A stretch of DNA of 64,000 nt, from the NCBI GenBank assembly GCA_950097015.1, contig CATNEN010000039.1:7332501-7396500 (forward strand). Reading direction: 5' to 3'. Each line of letters begins with the position of its first letter. The first letter of the stretch is position 1. The DNA comes from Macrostomum hystrix (lineage: Eukaryota > Platyhelminthes > Macrostomidae). This document shows positions 30,104 through 41,800 of this stretch, one piece after another. The notes beneath the pieces are model-generated. The model saw only the letters and a list, made by a program, of their open reading frames with translations, did no database searches and was not told the DNA's origin. The position numbers and the translations under genes were made by a program.

Positions 30104-31696
30104 TCAGTCCACATTGAGTACCACCAGTTGTCTGTTGCCTCCGTCAGCCACCACCAGCTTCTCGCGCTGACCTTCCGTCACCACCACCAGACCAAGTGGG
30201 CAACAGAGTTTGCCGTCACCGCTGCCGCTCTTTCCTGGCACCCCCAGAGTCCACAGTAGCGACCCGCCATCTGCAGCCACCGCACGCACTGACTGACCAC
30301 CACATTCACTCACGAACAGGCGGCCTCTCAGGTCAACGGCCACACCCTGTGGCCCAGCAAACTTTTTGAGGCCGCAACGCTGAGACGGGTAGGAGGCGAC
30401 CACCTGCTGGGTGTCAATGCGCACTCTGTGCACCTGATTGTGCTTCCTGTCTGTCACCAGAATGCAGTTGTCGTGAATCGCCATGTTTCCTAGTTCAGCA
30501 TTATGTGGCTCAGACAGCGTGATGACCGTCTCCATCTCGCCAGTCGCTTTGCTGAATGCAACAATATTGTTGCCACCAGACACGAACACGGAAGCTGCGT
30601 TGCCGCCGATTCCCCTGACAAAGCGTTCGAGTTGTGATTCCATTCGACGCACCTTCCGACCGCTCAGGTCAGTCACTGTCACTGCGTCATCTTGAGCAAT
30701 GTACAGAAGCTGACGGTCGCAGTAAAGGCCCCAGATGTCCTTCTTCCAGTCGATGTCGCAGTGGCATCGCAGCTTCTTTGAGCCGTCCACAGACAGCACC
30801 TGAAGGTGATCCTTGCTATCAAATGATGCGAAGATGCAGGGCTGAGGCAGAGCATTACCGTCGTCACTGGCTGACTCGGCAGCCACCACACGGCCTGAGC
30901 GGTCACCAGCGAATCCTTTGGTGTCACTGCACACTGTTAGCCACCTAGCTCGGCCATCCAGCTTCACTTCGTGACTGAAGACGATGGGATCGAACAATCT
31001 CTGTCTTAAATGCTTCACTGCATCGTCGATCTCTTCGGGCGTCGCGCTCACCTCAGCGTCTTTCCAGCCGACGGTCGTGTTCACTCGAGCCAACGCTCTG
31101 CCGAACTGCTCTGTCAACTGGGCCAGGCGATCCAGCTGCTGCTCCGCTCCCAAGCTCTCCTCCATCGACTTCTGCAGCCGATCAAAGTCCGTCTTCAGGT
31201 CCTCAAGCGACAACTCCATGGACATCGTCAGCTCGACAAGCTTCGACATGTCGCCTGCAGCATCCGCCATCTCCGACTCCTGCGTGTAGCTTCTCACATC
31301 GTCTATGTCCCGCTGCCACACCCGCGCTGTCTCAATCCGAGCTCTCATCAAGCCTGTGAGGAGAGCCTCACACGAATCCAGGTCCCTACGCATTGCTTCA
31401 AACTTCTGCTCCGTCCGTCGCAGCTGCTCCTCCATCTTGCGAATCCAATCTCCGACACCACCTGCTGCACTGCATCCTGCAACTTTCGCTTGTGAGTAGG
31501 CCCAAAGCTTCTCATCAACCTGCTCCTTGAGCTCGAGGGCATGTGCCACATCAACATTCAGGTGTTCCGAGCACAGGTAGCGCTCGGCGAACGGACCCCG
31601 GCCGACTGCAGCCTTTTCGCAGACGACACAGTTTGGGATGGCTTCAGGAGGTCCTTGATCGGAGCTCACGCTGTCGCTGGAGTATTCACGCTGCAT
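30104..31696 (-). CDS. Coiled-coil/NHL-repeat protein (TRIM-like, no RING)
   Basis: Intronless frame of 530 codons. Residues about 23-50 hold a cysteine/histidine cluster (NCVVCEKAA ... YLCSEHLNVD) like a degenerate B-box. About 55-215 is a charged helical region, probably coiled coil (MEEQLRRTEQKFEAMRR, KLVELTMSMELSLEDLKTDF). About 235-530 is a beta-propeller of NHL type, with blades such as FAGPQGVAVDLRGRLFVSEC and CCPLGLVVVTEGQREKLVVAD near the end. This order matches TRIM-NHL proteins, but no RING C3HC4 is present upstream in frame, so ubiquitin-ligase activity is not supported. NHL propellers bind RNA or protein; the target here is unknown. Lack of introns, in a region where most other genes have them, would fit an expanded or retroposed lophotrochozoan B-box/NHL gene family. 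Distinct from TRIM2/3/71 as far as I can judge. Confidence 0.85.
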   Translation of the reverse strand: MQREYSSDSVSSDQGPPEAIPNCVVCEKAAVGRGPFAERYLCSEHLNVDVAHALELKEQVDEKLWAYSQAKVAGCSAAGGVGDWIRKMEEQLRRTEQKFEAMRRDLDSCEALLTGLMRARIETARVWQRDIDDVRSYTQESEMADAAGDMSKLVELTMSMELSLEDLKTDFDRLQKSMEESLGAEQQLDRLAQLTEQFGRALARVNTTVGWKDAEVSATPEEIDDAVKHLRQRLFDPIVFSHEVKLDGRARWLTVCSDTKGFAGDRSGRVVAAESASDDGNALPQPCIFASFDSKDHLQVLSVDGSKKLRCHCDIDWKKDIWGLYCDRQLLYIAQDDAVTVTDLSGRKVRRMESQLERFVRGIGGNAASVFVSGGNNIVAFSKATGEMETVITLSEPHNAELGNMAIHDNCILVTDRKHNQVHRVRIDTQQVVASYPSQRCGLKKFAGPQGVAVDLRGRLFVSECGGQSVRAVAADGGSLLWTLGVPGKSGSGDGKLCCPLGLVVVTEGQREKLVVADGGNRQLVVLNVD

Positions 31697-32473
31697 TTTC
31701 AGATACTGGCTCTGAAAATAGAGTCGGAAAGAGGCCGTGTGAGTTGAAAAATGCTGCTGGAATTTATAAGAACGGCAATATCGTCACTGTGTCAAATGTT
31801 CAAATTCATTCGAGTATGCTACCTCTGCAGAAAGCTGTGAAGTTGCAGAGCTGCTGTAAGCAGGCGAAGCAGAGGCTCGAGTGAGAATGTCAATCAGAAC
31901 GCAGTTGGAAGCTGTGCTTTAGAAATGACTCTCATGTCAGCCCCTGTGTGACAGTTAAACTCTCCTCCGTCGCCATGGCAGATAGTGAGAAACCCAAGTT
32001 TGCTAGTTGATATTCATGAAGAACAGAATAAAATCCTCGAGCTTCTCTGCTCTGCGCCAGCACAGTGTTTTGGTAAGAACCTGCGGGGGTGAAACCAGTT
32101 TCGGTTATTCGCAGTCGCAGTGCCATTTCAAATCAAGGACCAACTGAAGTATAACAGGACGTAAACACAAAGATCGTGTAAATTTTTGAATGCCACTTTC
32201 CCGGAAAAAATGCATTGCGGAGATATGAGAAAGTCATGTTTTCAGCACATAATCAACTATTGCTTTTGATCTGGAGCAAGTACAAATCCGATTATCTTAG
32301 TACAGCATGCACAATATTAATCTCCATTGTTTTTTACATAGCTTTGTTTATAAAAGTAGCATTCTCATATATATATTGGTCAAATGAAAATGAACAACTC
32401 ACAACTGTCATAAGTTTCGTTGGCATAACTTCAGTTTTGTTCCTTCTCAGGAATTATATTCTCAGAAATTAGG
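31697..32473. other. Upstream of the NHL gene
   Basis: Promoter-side flank of the NHL gene, then AT-rich sequence. A small hydrophobic frame at 32215-32472 is not supported by an ATG at its start or by homology. Confidence 0.5.
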
Positions 32474-33144
32474 ACCTGTAGATCTACTAATAGTATTGGT
32501 CTACTAATCTACTATTAATACAGGCTACTATAGGCTACCAGACCATACCCTAATTGCAACCCCATGTTTCATATATTCAATTTACTTTTTGCATATTTGG
32601 TAGTTGAGAAAAAACTAGCTATGTCTAAACATTCATTAGGGCATATGTTACCTATTTAGATCTAGAAAAATCTTGGATTCATTCTATCTCTAGCCATAAT
32701 AGCACAGCCATATAAAAAACATGCAAACAAGTTAATCCAGTTTAAAAGAAAATTTAAATATTTGTCTCTGCATTAGCTAGCTTTTGGCAATGGCTAGCCT
32801 AATACAAATATATTATTGGCTTAACTATGTAACTTATTCTTTTCGACTTCTATGACAAGTATTTTAGGGCTATGTGAGATTTTAATAGTTAAGCACTTAC
32901 TTTTCTTTTTTAGTCAGTTGGGTAAATTTTATCTCCTTAAATTCTTGAGAAAGCAAAGAGCTATAGCTTGTTAGTTGACAATCTCTTACATATTTTTAGG
33001 TTTATGTGAAAGTAGCTATGTATAGTTCATAAAATGTTTATGAATGATAAAAATGCCATTTTATCTTGGCCTAGTAAATTTTACAAGATTTTAAGTATAT
33101 TATTTAATTTATTTGTAGTGTAGCCTATATCTATCTTTAATACA

Positions 33145-33320
33145 TCTCTAATCTCATCTGTCTCATCTCTCCCCTGTCTCATCTCTCCCCTGTCTCATAT
33201 CTCCCCTGATTCATGTCTCCCCTGTTTCATCTCTCCCCTGTTTCATCTCTCCCCTGTCTCATCTCTCTTGTGTCTCATCTCATCTCCTACCTGTCTTACC
33301 TCTTCCCTGTCTTGCTCTGC
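33145..33320. repeat. 16-bp tandem array, short allele in copy 1
   Basis: About 10 units of CTCATCTCTCCCCTGT. The paralogous array at 37862-38575 has about four times as many. Confidence 0.9.
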
Positions 33321-33455
33321 GGTGTCTGAAGAATGAAAAATTAATAAGAGTGTAATAATTAAGAGTCATCGCATTATTATTTCAAATAAATCTCCAGTAA
33401 AATCAGTGGACAAATTAAAATTTGACGAGCTACAAAATTTCACATTTCATCAAGC

Positions 33456-33557
33456 ATGAATGGGCATTCAGATGAACTGGCAGAAGATCAGCAGCAGCAA
33501 GATGAAGGTGCAGCTATCCAGTCCAGAGTCCCTGCCGCCCTGATGCCACAAGGCTAG
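33456..33557 (+). pseudogene. Truncated PDXDC1 first-exon duplicate
   Basis: An ATG and 31 codons match the start of PDXDC1 (MNGHSDELAEDQ...). A 2-bp loss (CCACAAGG against CCACACAAGG) shifts the frame to a TAG after 33 codons, and homology ends there. It could still be transcribed from the duplicated promoter region. Confidence 0.9.
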
Positions 33558-33685
33558 CAACAATTGTTTATTGTTGTTATTGTTTATTATTTATTAGCAA
33601 TTGTTTGGTAGTGTAATTTAAATTTATATTATCTCCAGATTACCTCCATTCCATTCCAGGCATATATTCTAGTTAGCTAATAAGC
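33558..33685. other. Junction after the duplication
   Basis: AT-rich TTATTG-type low-complexity sequence directly after the duplicated segment. No coding signal. Confidence 0.5.
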
Positions 33686-33805
33686 ATGCCAATGAAGTGC
33701 TGTGTGCCAGAGTGCACTAGCAACCATTCTTCTAGGGAGAAGGCACCATTTATGGCTTTCCTCAGGATGATGAAAATTGCCAGCTTTGGTTTGATGTATT
33801 GCCTA
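33686..33805 (+). pseudogene. THAP zinc-finger relic
   Basis: Starts MPMKCCVPECTSNHSSREK...FMAF, a clear THAP beginning (Cys-x4-Cys). A one-base frame change at about 33760 continues the domain as PQDDENCQLWFDVLPIEL, including the conserved Trp, and then a stop. The second Cys-x2-His is not found. Probably a broken piece of a P-type transposon or a THAP gene. Confidence 0.55.
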
Positions 33806-34099
33806 TTGAATTGTGAAGGTGGGTACTCTTGTGATTTCTTTGTCTCCATTTCAAAAGTAAACTACTATAGTTTACTTCATAAATCACACTAACTCTCCAG
33901 AGTCCATCTAAGTTCACTGGGATTTGTGCCAAGCGCTGACAAATTAATGCAGCACTTCGAAAAGTTAAACGCTTCTGGAGGCCAATTGATCCATCAAGCG
34001 ACAGGCTGGTTGCTTATGTGGCAGGTGTTGGTTTTTTGGTCGCCAGCATGCACAATAATGCTGTACTCTAGCTGCTTTCCAGACAACATCAAGCAGAGG

Positions 34100-34515
34100 T
34101 TGACCTGCTTTTGCTGCCTTCAAGATCGGCAACAGTGATTCTGAGTTAATTGATTGCCCATTGGCTGACACTTGTTCTCCCTGCCTTCAAGATCGGCAAC
34201 AGTGATTCTGAGTTTATTGATTGCCCATTGGCTGACACTTGTTCTCCCTGCCTTCAAGATCGGCAGCAGTGATTCTGAGTTAATTGATTGCCCATTGGCT
34301 GACACTTGTTCTCCCTGCCTTCAAGATCGGCAGCAGTGATTCTGAGTTAATTGATTGCCCATTGGCTGACACTTGTTCTCCCTGCCTTCAAGATCGGCAG
34401 CAGTGATTCTGAGTTAATTGATTGCCCATTGGCTGACACTTGTTCTCCCTGCCTTCAAGATCGGCAACAGTGATTCTGAGTTAATTGATTGCCCATTGGC
34501 TGACACTTGTTCTCC
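34100..34515. repeat. 67-bp tandem array
   Basis: About six nearly identical 67-bp units, including CTTCAAGATCGGCAACAGTG and ATTGCCCATTGGCTGACACT; differences are AACAG/AGCAG and one TTTATT. Confidence 0.95.
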
Positions 34516-37192
34516 AGACTACCAGTGCAGCTTTTATATTTGAAATTGTGTGTATATTCATATAAAAATCGTTAAAAAATATAACCATTTTGTATCCAAA
34601 ATGTGACCATATCGAAAATACTTATTGTTTGTGCTTAAAAAAAATTGTTTGCTTTTAAAGACTTGGACCTGGCAAAACAGATAAAACGTACAGGCAGGGG
34701 TAGGAGGCACTTTTGTCTAGAGAAATTTAGTAAAAAGGCCAATGAACACATCGGCTGTGTCACCGGAAATTGTAAACAGAAAATGCACACTTGACACATT
34801 GGCTGCGCCACTGGAAACATGTAAACCGTTAAAGCACACATGATGACGCTTAGTTGCTTGAATTGAGCTTCCGCAGTCTAGGTGCACTGACATTAGGTTG
34901 TCTATCAGTCTCGCCGCACTAAACCCTTAAAAAACCAATCTTCTTGAGATGCAGCAAAGCAGATCAGGTTCAATGACCATGTCCATATGAAGGCTTCATA
35001 AACGACGGAAATGATTGTACACAATGGTTAACGCAGTGCGAGATAGTGCTGCAGAAGAACGAGAGCAGTAGAACGAAAGAACCAGCATGTGAGAGATACA
35101 ATTCAGACTACTGACAACAGTATAAAAGCAAATACTTGGCTGCAAAACTCTCACATAACACTAAAAAATATCGCCATAAAAATGGCAAGCTTAAAGGAGA
35201 CTTCTGTGCACACTAAGAGTGGTGGGAGAGGACTGCGTGTGGCTCTGGCTGACTGACGAAGGTAAACAAGCCAGAAACCGGTCTCGGTCTGCCAGCGCGA
35301 GGTTCGTTCCCCACTTTTAGTGTGTTACACAGCAGCCATTCTGGAGGATGCCTCAGCTGACCTCGGGATAGCAGTGTCGCAAATTCGCTTGAATCAGCAG
35401 CATCGGCTACATCTGGGGCCTCGCTGTCCATGGGCGAATTCTCCAAATAAACAATGGAGCTTAATGTTGTGCATGCTCTGCCAATTACCTCTGCCAACAA
35501 GTGCTCACAATGGGCAATCGAATTTGGTCGAGTGTACTAAAATGCATTGGAAGTGTACTTAGCCTGGCTCAGTGTGGGAGAGAAGTACTTAGTATTAGAG
35601 TAGACTAGCAAGTTTAGCCCTCCCTAGGGAGCACAAACGGCTATATTTTAAAATGTTTGAATTGTGTCTTTAGTTCGCTGTTTGTTGTTCAGCCACTACT
35701 TTAACAACAGCCCAGTATAATATACGCCTCGATCAACCTTAATTACCGAATTCCCCTTTGTTGGTAAATTACCCAATACTACCCACCTAAAAATTGGCTA
35801 TTTGCTTTTGCCTGCTTCTGCCAGGAGACTGGGAGGCGAGAGAAAAGTGTAGAAGACGGGGTAACAAGGAAACGCACAGGGAAAATGAGAGGTCAAACTC
35901 CGAGTGGGCGCAAATGAGGAAAAAAGAGGGACAAACGTAATAGGTTACTGGGGAAGGTGGGCAAGGAAGGCTGACGGGGAGCAGGCCGGGAAAAAAACGG
36001 AAGAAAATCTCATCGCAAAATCCTAAAATAGAAAAAAAACTTAAGGAGAAAAACTCTCAAAAGTTCCCGTTCTCACCCACTCAAGATAGTGAGTCGTCTC
36101 ACCAGACCCCACAAGTATAAAATAAGTCCGGCGGGCAAATGTCGACGACGGGCAGACGTCGGCGGGTAAAGTAGATGACCCCATTTGACTCTATGTGATT
36201 CAGCAGCTTCACTCCAAACAATAAATGCAATTATGACTGACACAGTCTCATCGATCGACGTCAAGATTATACTGATTTGAAACTCTTAAGGCCGAACGGT
36301 TTGCATTCTTAATTCGTGTGCCAAATCAAGAGATTTTGCTGAAATTAAAGCCACACACGATTGTTGTTAAAAGCAAAAAATAGATGTTTAGAAAAGTATT
36401 TTAGTTTTGAAAACACATAAAAAAATAACTGCAATTGATGATACCTGTCTAGTGATATTTTTCATTTAAGAAAATTTTAAGTGCCTAACACAAGCCTGTT
36501 TTAAGTGATTTGCGGTGTTACGATGTTGTGATATTATTGCGAATAAATAAAGAAATTGACTTAAGCTGTAATAAAGCGACTACAGACTAAGTATGACTTA
36601 ATTTTGTTCATTATTTTGTGAGTTAAAGCAGCTTCAAATTTGTATTTGCTCTGTGAGACTGGCACACACTGAGTTCTATGTTGTGGTGGCTTGGCAGCAA
36701 TTGAAATATAATAAAAATGCATTTTTCTAAACCCTAGCTGAATCTCGATTGTCGTATCATCGTATGTGTATGCGTAAGGGTAACTTTATTATCAGTGAAG
36801 GGGATCGGGAATAAATATGCAGGCAAGGAATATTGTTCTTCTACGCGCACCACTTCGAAATCGGTTTAAATATCAGAGCGTTTAAGTTAATCAACAGCAT
36901 ACCTTTCTTGGCTTTATCTTTTCAGATTTTTTTCAGAATTTATCTTGCCGACTTGCTATGTCAGTGCGGGATTCAAGTGGATTCAATGTGTAGCTTTTTA
37001 AGCTGATAGGGCCTACAGATGTTTTTTTGTACAATAAAGCTAGCTTGCTATTTTCCTTGCTCACTGTTAAGAGGCATACTGTCGATGTTTTAGTTTTTTA
37101 TATAATGCAAATAAAAAATTAAATTAAATAGGGGGCCTATTCTATATTTATACTTACTTATATTTTAAATTCTACAATACCTGTGCCCTGTG
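34516..37192. other. Long intergenic stretch
   Basis: About 2.7 kb with no gene I can support. It holds a TATA-like AGTATAAAAGC at about 35119 and a small isolated cluster of GGCGGGCAAATGTCGACGAC-type sequence near 36128 that resembles the MULE 14-bp repeats. Confidence 0.45.
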
Positions 37193-38813
37193 GGCCTGTA
37201 TGTCTACTAATAGTATTGGTCTACTAATCTACTATTAATACAGGCTACTATAGGCTACCAGACCATACCCTAATTGCAACCCCATGTTTCATATATTCAA
37301 TTTACTTTTTGCATATTTGGTAGTTGAGAAAAAACTAGCTATGTCTAAACATTCATTAGGGCATATGTTACCTATTTAGATCTAGAAAAATCTTGGATTC
37401 ATTATATCTCTAGCCATAATAGCACAGCCATATAAAAAACATGCAAACAAGTTAATCCAGTTTAAAAGAAAATTTAAAAATTTGTCTCTTCATTAGGGGG
37501 CCTAGCTAGCTTTTGCCAATGGCTAATACAAATATATTATTGGCTTAACTATGTAACTTATTCTTTTCGACTTCTATGGCAAGTATTTTAGGGCTATGTG
37601 AGATTTTAATAGTTAAGCACTTACTTTTCTTTTTTAGTCAGTAGGGTAAATTTTATCTCCTTAAATTCTTGAGAAAGCAAAGAGCTATAGCTTGTTAGTT
37701 GACAATCTCTTACATATTTTTAGGTTTATGTGAAAGTAGCTATGTATAGTTCATAAAATGTTTTGAATGATAAAAATGCCATTTTTGGCCTAGTAAATTG
37801 TACTAGATTTTAAGTATATTTATTTAATTTATTTGTAGTGTATCTATCTTTAATACACCTCTAATCTTATCTGTCTCATCTCTCCCCTGTCTCGTCTCTC
37901 CCCTGTCTCATCTCTCCCCTGTCTCGTCTCTCCCCTGTCTCATCTCTCCCCTGTCTCGTCTCTCCCCTGTCTCATCTCTCTCCTGTCTCATCTCTCCCCT
38001 GATTCATGTCTTCCCTGTTTCATCTCTCCCCTGTCTCATCTCTCCCCTGTCTTGTCTCTCCCCTGTTTCATCTCTCCCCTGTCTCATCTCTTCCATGTCT
38101 CATCTCTCCCCTGTCTCATCTCTCCCCTGTCTCATTTCGTCTCCTACCTGTCTTACCTCTTCCCTGTCTCATCTCTCCCCTGTCTTGTCTCTCCCCTGTT
38201 TCATCTCTCCCCTGTCCCATATCTCCCCTGATTCATGTCTCCCCTGTTTCATCTCTCCCCTGTCTCATCTCTCCCCTGTCTCATCTCTCCCCTGTCTCAT
38301 TTCGTCTCCTACCTGTCTTACCTCTTCCCTGTCTCATCTCTCCCCTGTCTCATCTCTCCCCTGTCTCATTTCGTCTCCTACCTGTCTTACCTCTTCCCTG
38401 TCTCATCTCTCCCCTGTCTTGTCTCTCCCCTGTTTCATCTCTCCCCTGTCCCATATCTCCCCTGATTCATGTCTCCCCTGTTTCATCTCTCCCCTGTTTC
38501 ATCTCTCCCCTGTCTCATCTCTCTTGTGTCTCATCTCATCTCCTACCTGTCTTACCTCTTCCCTGTCTTGCTCTGCGGTGTCTGAAGAATGAAAAATTAA
38601 TAAGAGTGTAATAATTAAGAGTCGTCGCATTATTATTTCAAATAAATCTCCAGTAAAATTAGGACCAATTAAAATTCGACGAGCTACAAAATTTCAGATT
38701 TCAGCAAGCATGAATGGGCATTCAGATGAACTGGCAGAAGATCAGCAGCAGCAAGATGAAGGTGCAGCTATCCAGTCCAGAGTCCCTGCCGCCCTGATGC
38801 CACACAAGGCTAG
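37193..38813 (+). repeat. Segmental duplication, copy 2 (PDXDC1 upstream region)
   Basis: Parental-looking copy of 32474-33557, continuous with the intact PDXDC1 first exon. It contains the expanded 16-bp array and presumably the promoter. Confidence 0.93.
37862..38575. repeat. 16-bp minisatellite in the PDXDC1 upstream region
   Basis: About 44 units of CTCATCTCTCCCCTGT with larger internal repeats (a segment with TTTCGTCTCCTACCTGTC recurs). All-pyrimidine runs dominate. It ends about 130 bp before the start codon. Confidence 0.93.
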
Positions 38814-41800
38814 CAAAGCCATTCAAACTGGGGAAGACAGCGCAGAGAAAAAGCGCTCAAGTCATCCGCTGAGCTTCCTTGACGCTGATCCGCAGGCGAT
38901 GCTGCAGAATTATCCCAATCCGGCCATGGACAAGATGTTCAAGGATCTGGAGCGCACACTCATGGAGTCCACTAAGGGCATTGACGAGATGAACAAGCGG
39001 ATGGAGCAGGAGCGCAAGGACCAGGAGAGAGCCAGGGACACCGCTCACGTGCCAGCAGCTTTGAAGAGCACCGGCCGCAGCTTGGACAGCCTGCTGGAGG
39101 ACCTGTGCTCCGGCCTGTTCGACGCCAACGGCAGCGGCAGGCGGCCCAAGCTTCGCCAGCTGGACCAGCGGGCTCAGGCTGTGCTGTGCTGCCAGAGCAT
39201 CGCCGCCTGGTTGTCTAGCTCCGGCGGCTGCGTGAAGTTTGCTAAGCGATTGCAGGTAGGTTTATTTCTTAGACTCCTAGGCCTGAAGTTTCTAGGTTTA
39301 TTTCTTAGACTCCTAAGCCTGAAGTTTCTAGGTTTATTTCTTAGACTCCTAGGCCTGAAGTTTCTAGGTTTATTTTTTAGACTCCTAGGCCTGAAGTTTC
39401 TATGTTTATTTCTTAGACTCCTAAGCCTGAAGTTTCTAGGTTTATTTTTTAGACTCCTAGGCCTGAAGTTTCTAGGTTTATTTTTTAGACTCCTAGGCCT
39501 GAAGTTTCTAGGTTTATTTCTTAGAAAACTAGGCCTGAAGTTTCTAGGTTTATTTCTTAGACTCCTAGACCTGAAGTTTCTAGGTTTATTTCTTAGACTC
39601 CTAGACCTGAAGTTACCAGGTTTATTTCTTAGAAAACTAGGCCTGAAGTTTCCAGGTTTATTTCTTTGACACTTAGGCCTGAAGTTTCTAGGTTTATTTC
39701 TTAGAAAACTAGTCCTGACGGTTCTAGGTTTATTTCTTATAAAACTACGCCTGAAGTTTCTAGATTTATTTCTTAGACTCCTAGGCCTGAAGTTTCTAGG
39801 TTTATTTCCTAAATTACTCGGTCTGAATGTTGTAGGTTTAGTTATTAGATTCCTTGGCCCGAGTTTTTTTAGATTTCCTAGAATCGTAGGCCTAAAGTTT
39901 CTAGGTTTATTTCTTAGAAAACTAGGCCTGAAATTTCTAGATTTACTTTCTTAGGCTCGTTGGTCGTTGGTTAATTTGAAGGTTTCTGAGCTAGAATTCA
40001 TTAAACTCAACTTGTGAGAATTTTCGCTAAATTCTCACTTACCCAAATTGCAGGCGGATCTGTCTGATTGGATACCGAAAGTCTGGCGGCTTGGCGGAGG
40101 CGAGCTGGCCTTCCACATGGACAAGCGGGACAGTCTGGTGCTGGCCTGTCGCCGAGCACTGCTCAGCCGGTTTCCCACCCTGCTTGAGTCCGGCTTTGAG
40201 TGCCTGTTTAGCAAGCCTCCAGTGATCTACCTGCACCCCACAGCAACCAGGACACTACTGGACTACCTGGCCTGCCAGCTCTGCTTGCCCAGAACTTGCT
40301 TTCGAGTTGTAAGCTGTGGCTTCAACTGTATTCTCTTCTTATCCACTAGTATGATCCCATTCTGGGGTGAAGGGCAGTGCGGTTTAACGCGTTCGCCTCT
40401 CGCGCCAAGGTCCCTGAGCTCGATTCCGTGGCGAGGCCACATTTATTTGGGGCGCAGCCGCGGAGAGAAGGCTTGGGGGTTTGTCGTGCAATTTACGCCC
40501 TTGAGGGCCAACCTCCAAGGCATAGTGGAAGTGCACTCTGCCTGACGATGAGAAAGTCAGGGCAGATGAACACACCTGTGTTAGCGCATGCTCAGGAGTC
40601 AGCGTAACGGGCAGAATTGCCTCCTCGCTGTCTTCAGGTCTAATGTCACCAAATGATGTGCCATTGGCCACAGCCCTCCTGCAATAGTTATTATTATTAT
40701 TATCCCATTCTCAAGCCCAATACTCTCAAATACAAAAATCCTAATACTTCGGAGTACTGAAAACATGTCCCACTAATCCCTACTCTATTATCCCAATCGA
40801 AATACTGAAATCCCAATACACTCCTCTAATCTCTCCTCCATTCGCCAAACTAACAGTTGCCAGCCAGCGCACACAACCCAGAATGCATCGACCATGCGGA
40901 GCTGCTGCGCATCGTCGATGCCGACGCCGGCGAAGGTCGAACGCCGCTGTTTGTCCACGCTATGTGCGGCACGAGAGCTACCGGCTCCTACGACAGGCTG
41001 GGTCGCATCGCCACCGTGTGCCGGCAGCACAGGATCTGGCTGCACGTGCAGGGCTTCAAGCTGGCCCAGCTGGCATTGAACTCGGTGCCAACCAGCCTCA
41101 GGCCGCTGCTAGGAGGCTCCTCGGCTGTGTCGTCATGCCTGATGGAGTTCGACCACTGGCTGGGCTATCCTGGCCTGGTCAGCGCCACTGTACTGCGCCT
41201 GGCCCGTGACGGTGCTCCGCTGCATCAGGTGCAGACTCCCGTGATTGGCTGGACTTATTGGCTTTTGATTGGCTAGCTCGAATAGAAACAAATTAACGGA
41301 TCGTGTTCCATAGACACTACTCAGTAGTATTCTCCAGGATATTTTTTCCTCCAGATCATCTTCCAGAGTTGATTTATTCTCAGAGGAGAATAAATGGTAG
41401 GGCCGCCCTGCCCGCCCACACAGAAAAAACCAATACATTCCTAACAACAGCTAACAATGCTGGCTCCCTGTTTACAGCTGGGGTGAACGAAAATTCCATC
41501 CCTGATCCTCTTTTTCATCCCAGATCCTCTATTTTCATCCCAGATCCTTTATCTTCATCCCAGATCGTCTTTTTCATCCCAGACCCTCCATATTCATCCC
41601 AGATCCTCTATTTTCATCCCAGACCTTCTATATTCATCCCAGATCCTCTATTTTCATCCCAGATCCTCTATTTTCATCCCAGACCTTCTATATTCATCCG
41701 AGATCCTCTATTTTCATCCCAGATCCTCTATTTTCATCCCAGATCCTTTATCTTCATCCCAGATCCTCTATTTTCATCCCAGATCCTCTATATTCATCCC

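Larger units (their letters stand above)
32474..33557 (+). repeat. Segmental duplication, copy 1 (truncated PDXDC1 5' region)
   Basis: Near-identical to about 37193-38813 (for example TACAGGCTACTATAGGCTAC in both), apart from small indels and a much shorter 16-bp array. It covers the upstream region and the first 31 codons of PDXDC1. Confidence 0.93.

Noticed and set aside
32215..32472. 85-codon hydrophobic frame
   Set aside because: Begins at TTG, AT-rich composition, no homologue recognised. Hydrophobicity is expected from T-rich sequence.
38006..38611. Ser/Pro/Leu/Cys-rich frames upstream of PDXDC1
   Set aside because: Three frames of the 16-bp pyrimidine array all look alike; no independent coding evidence.
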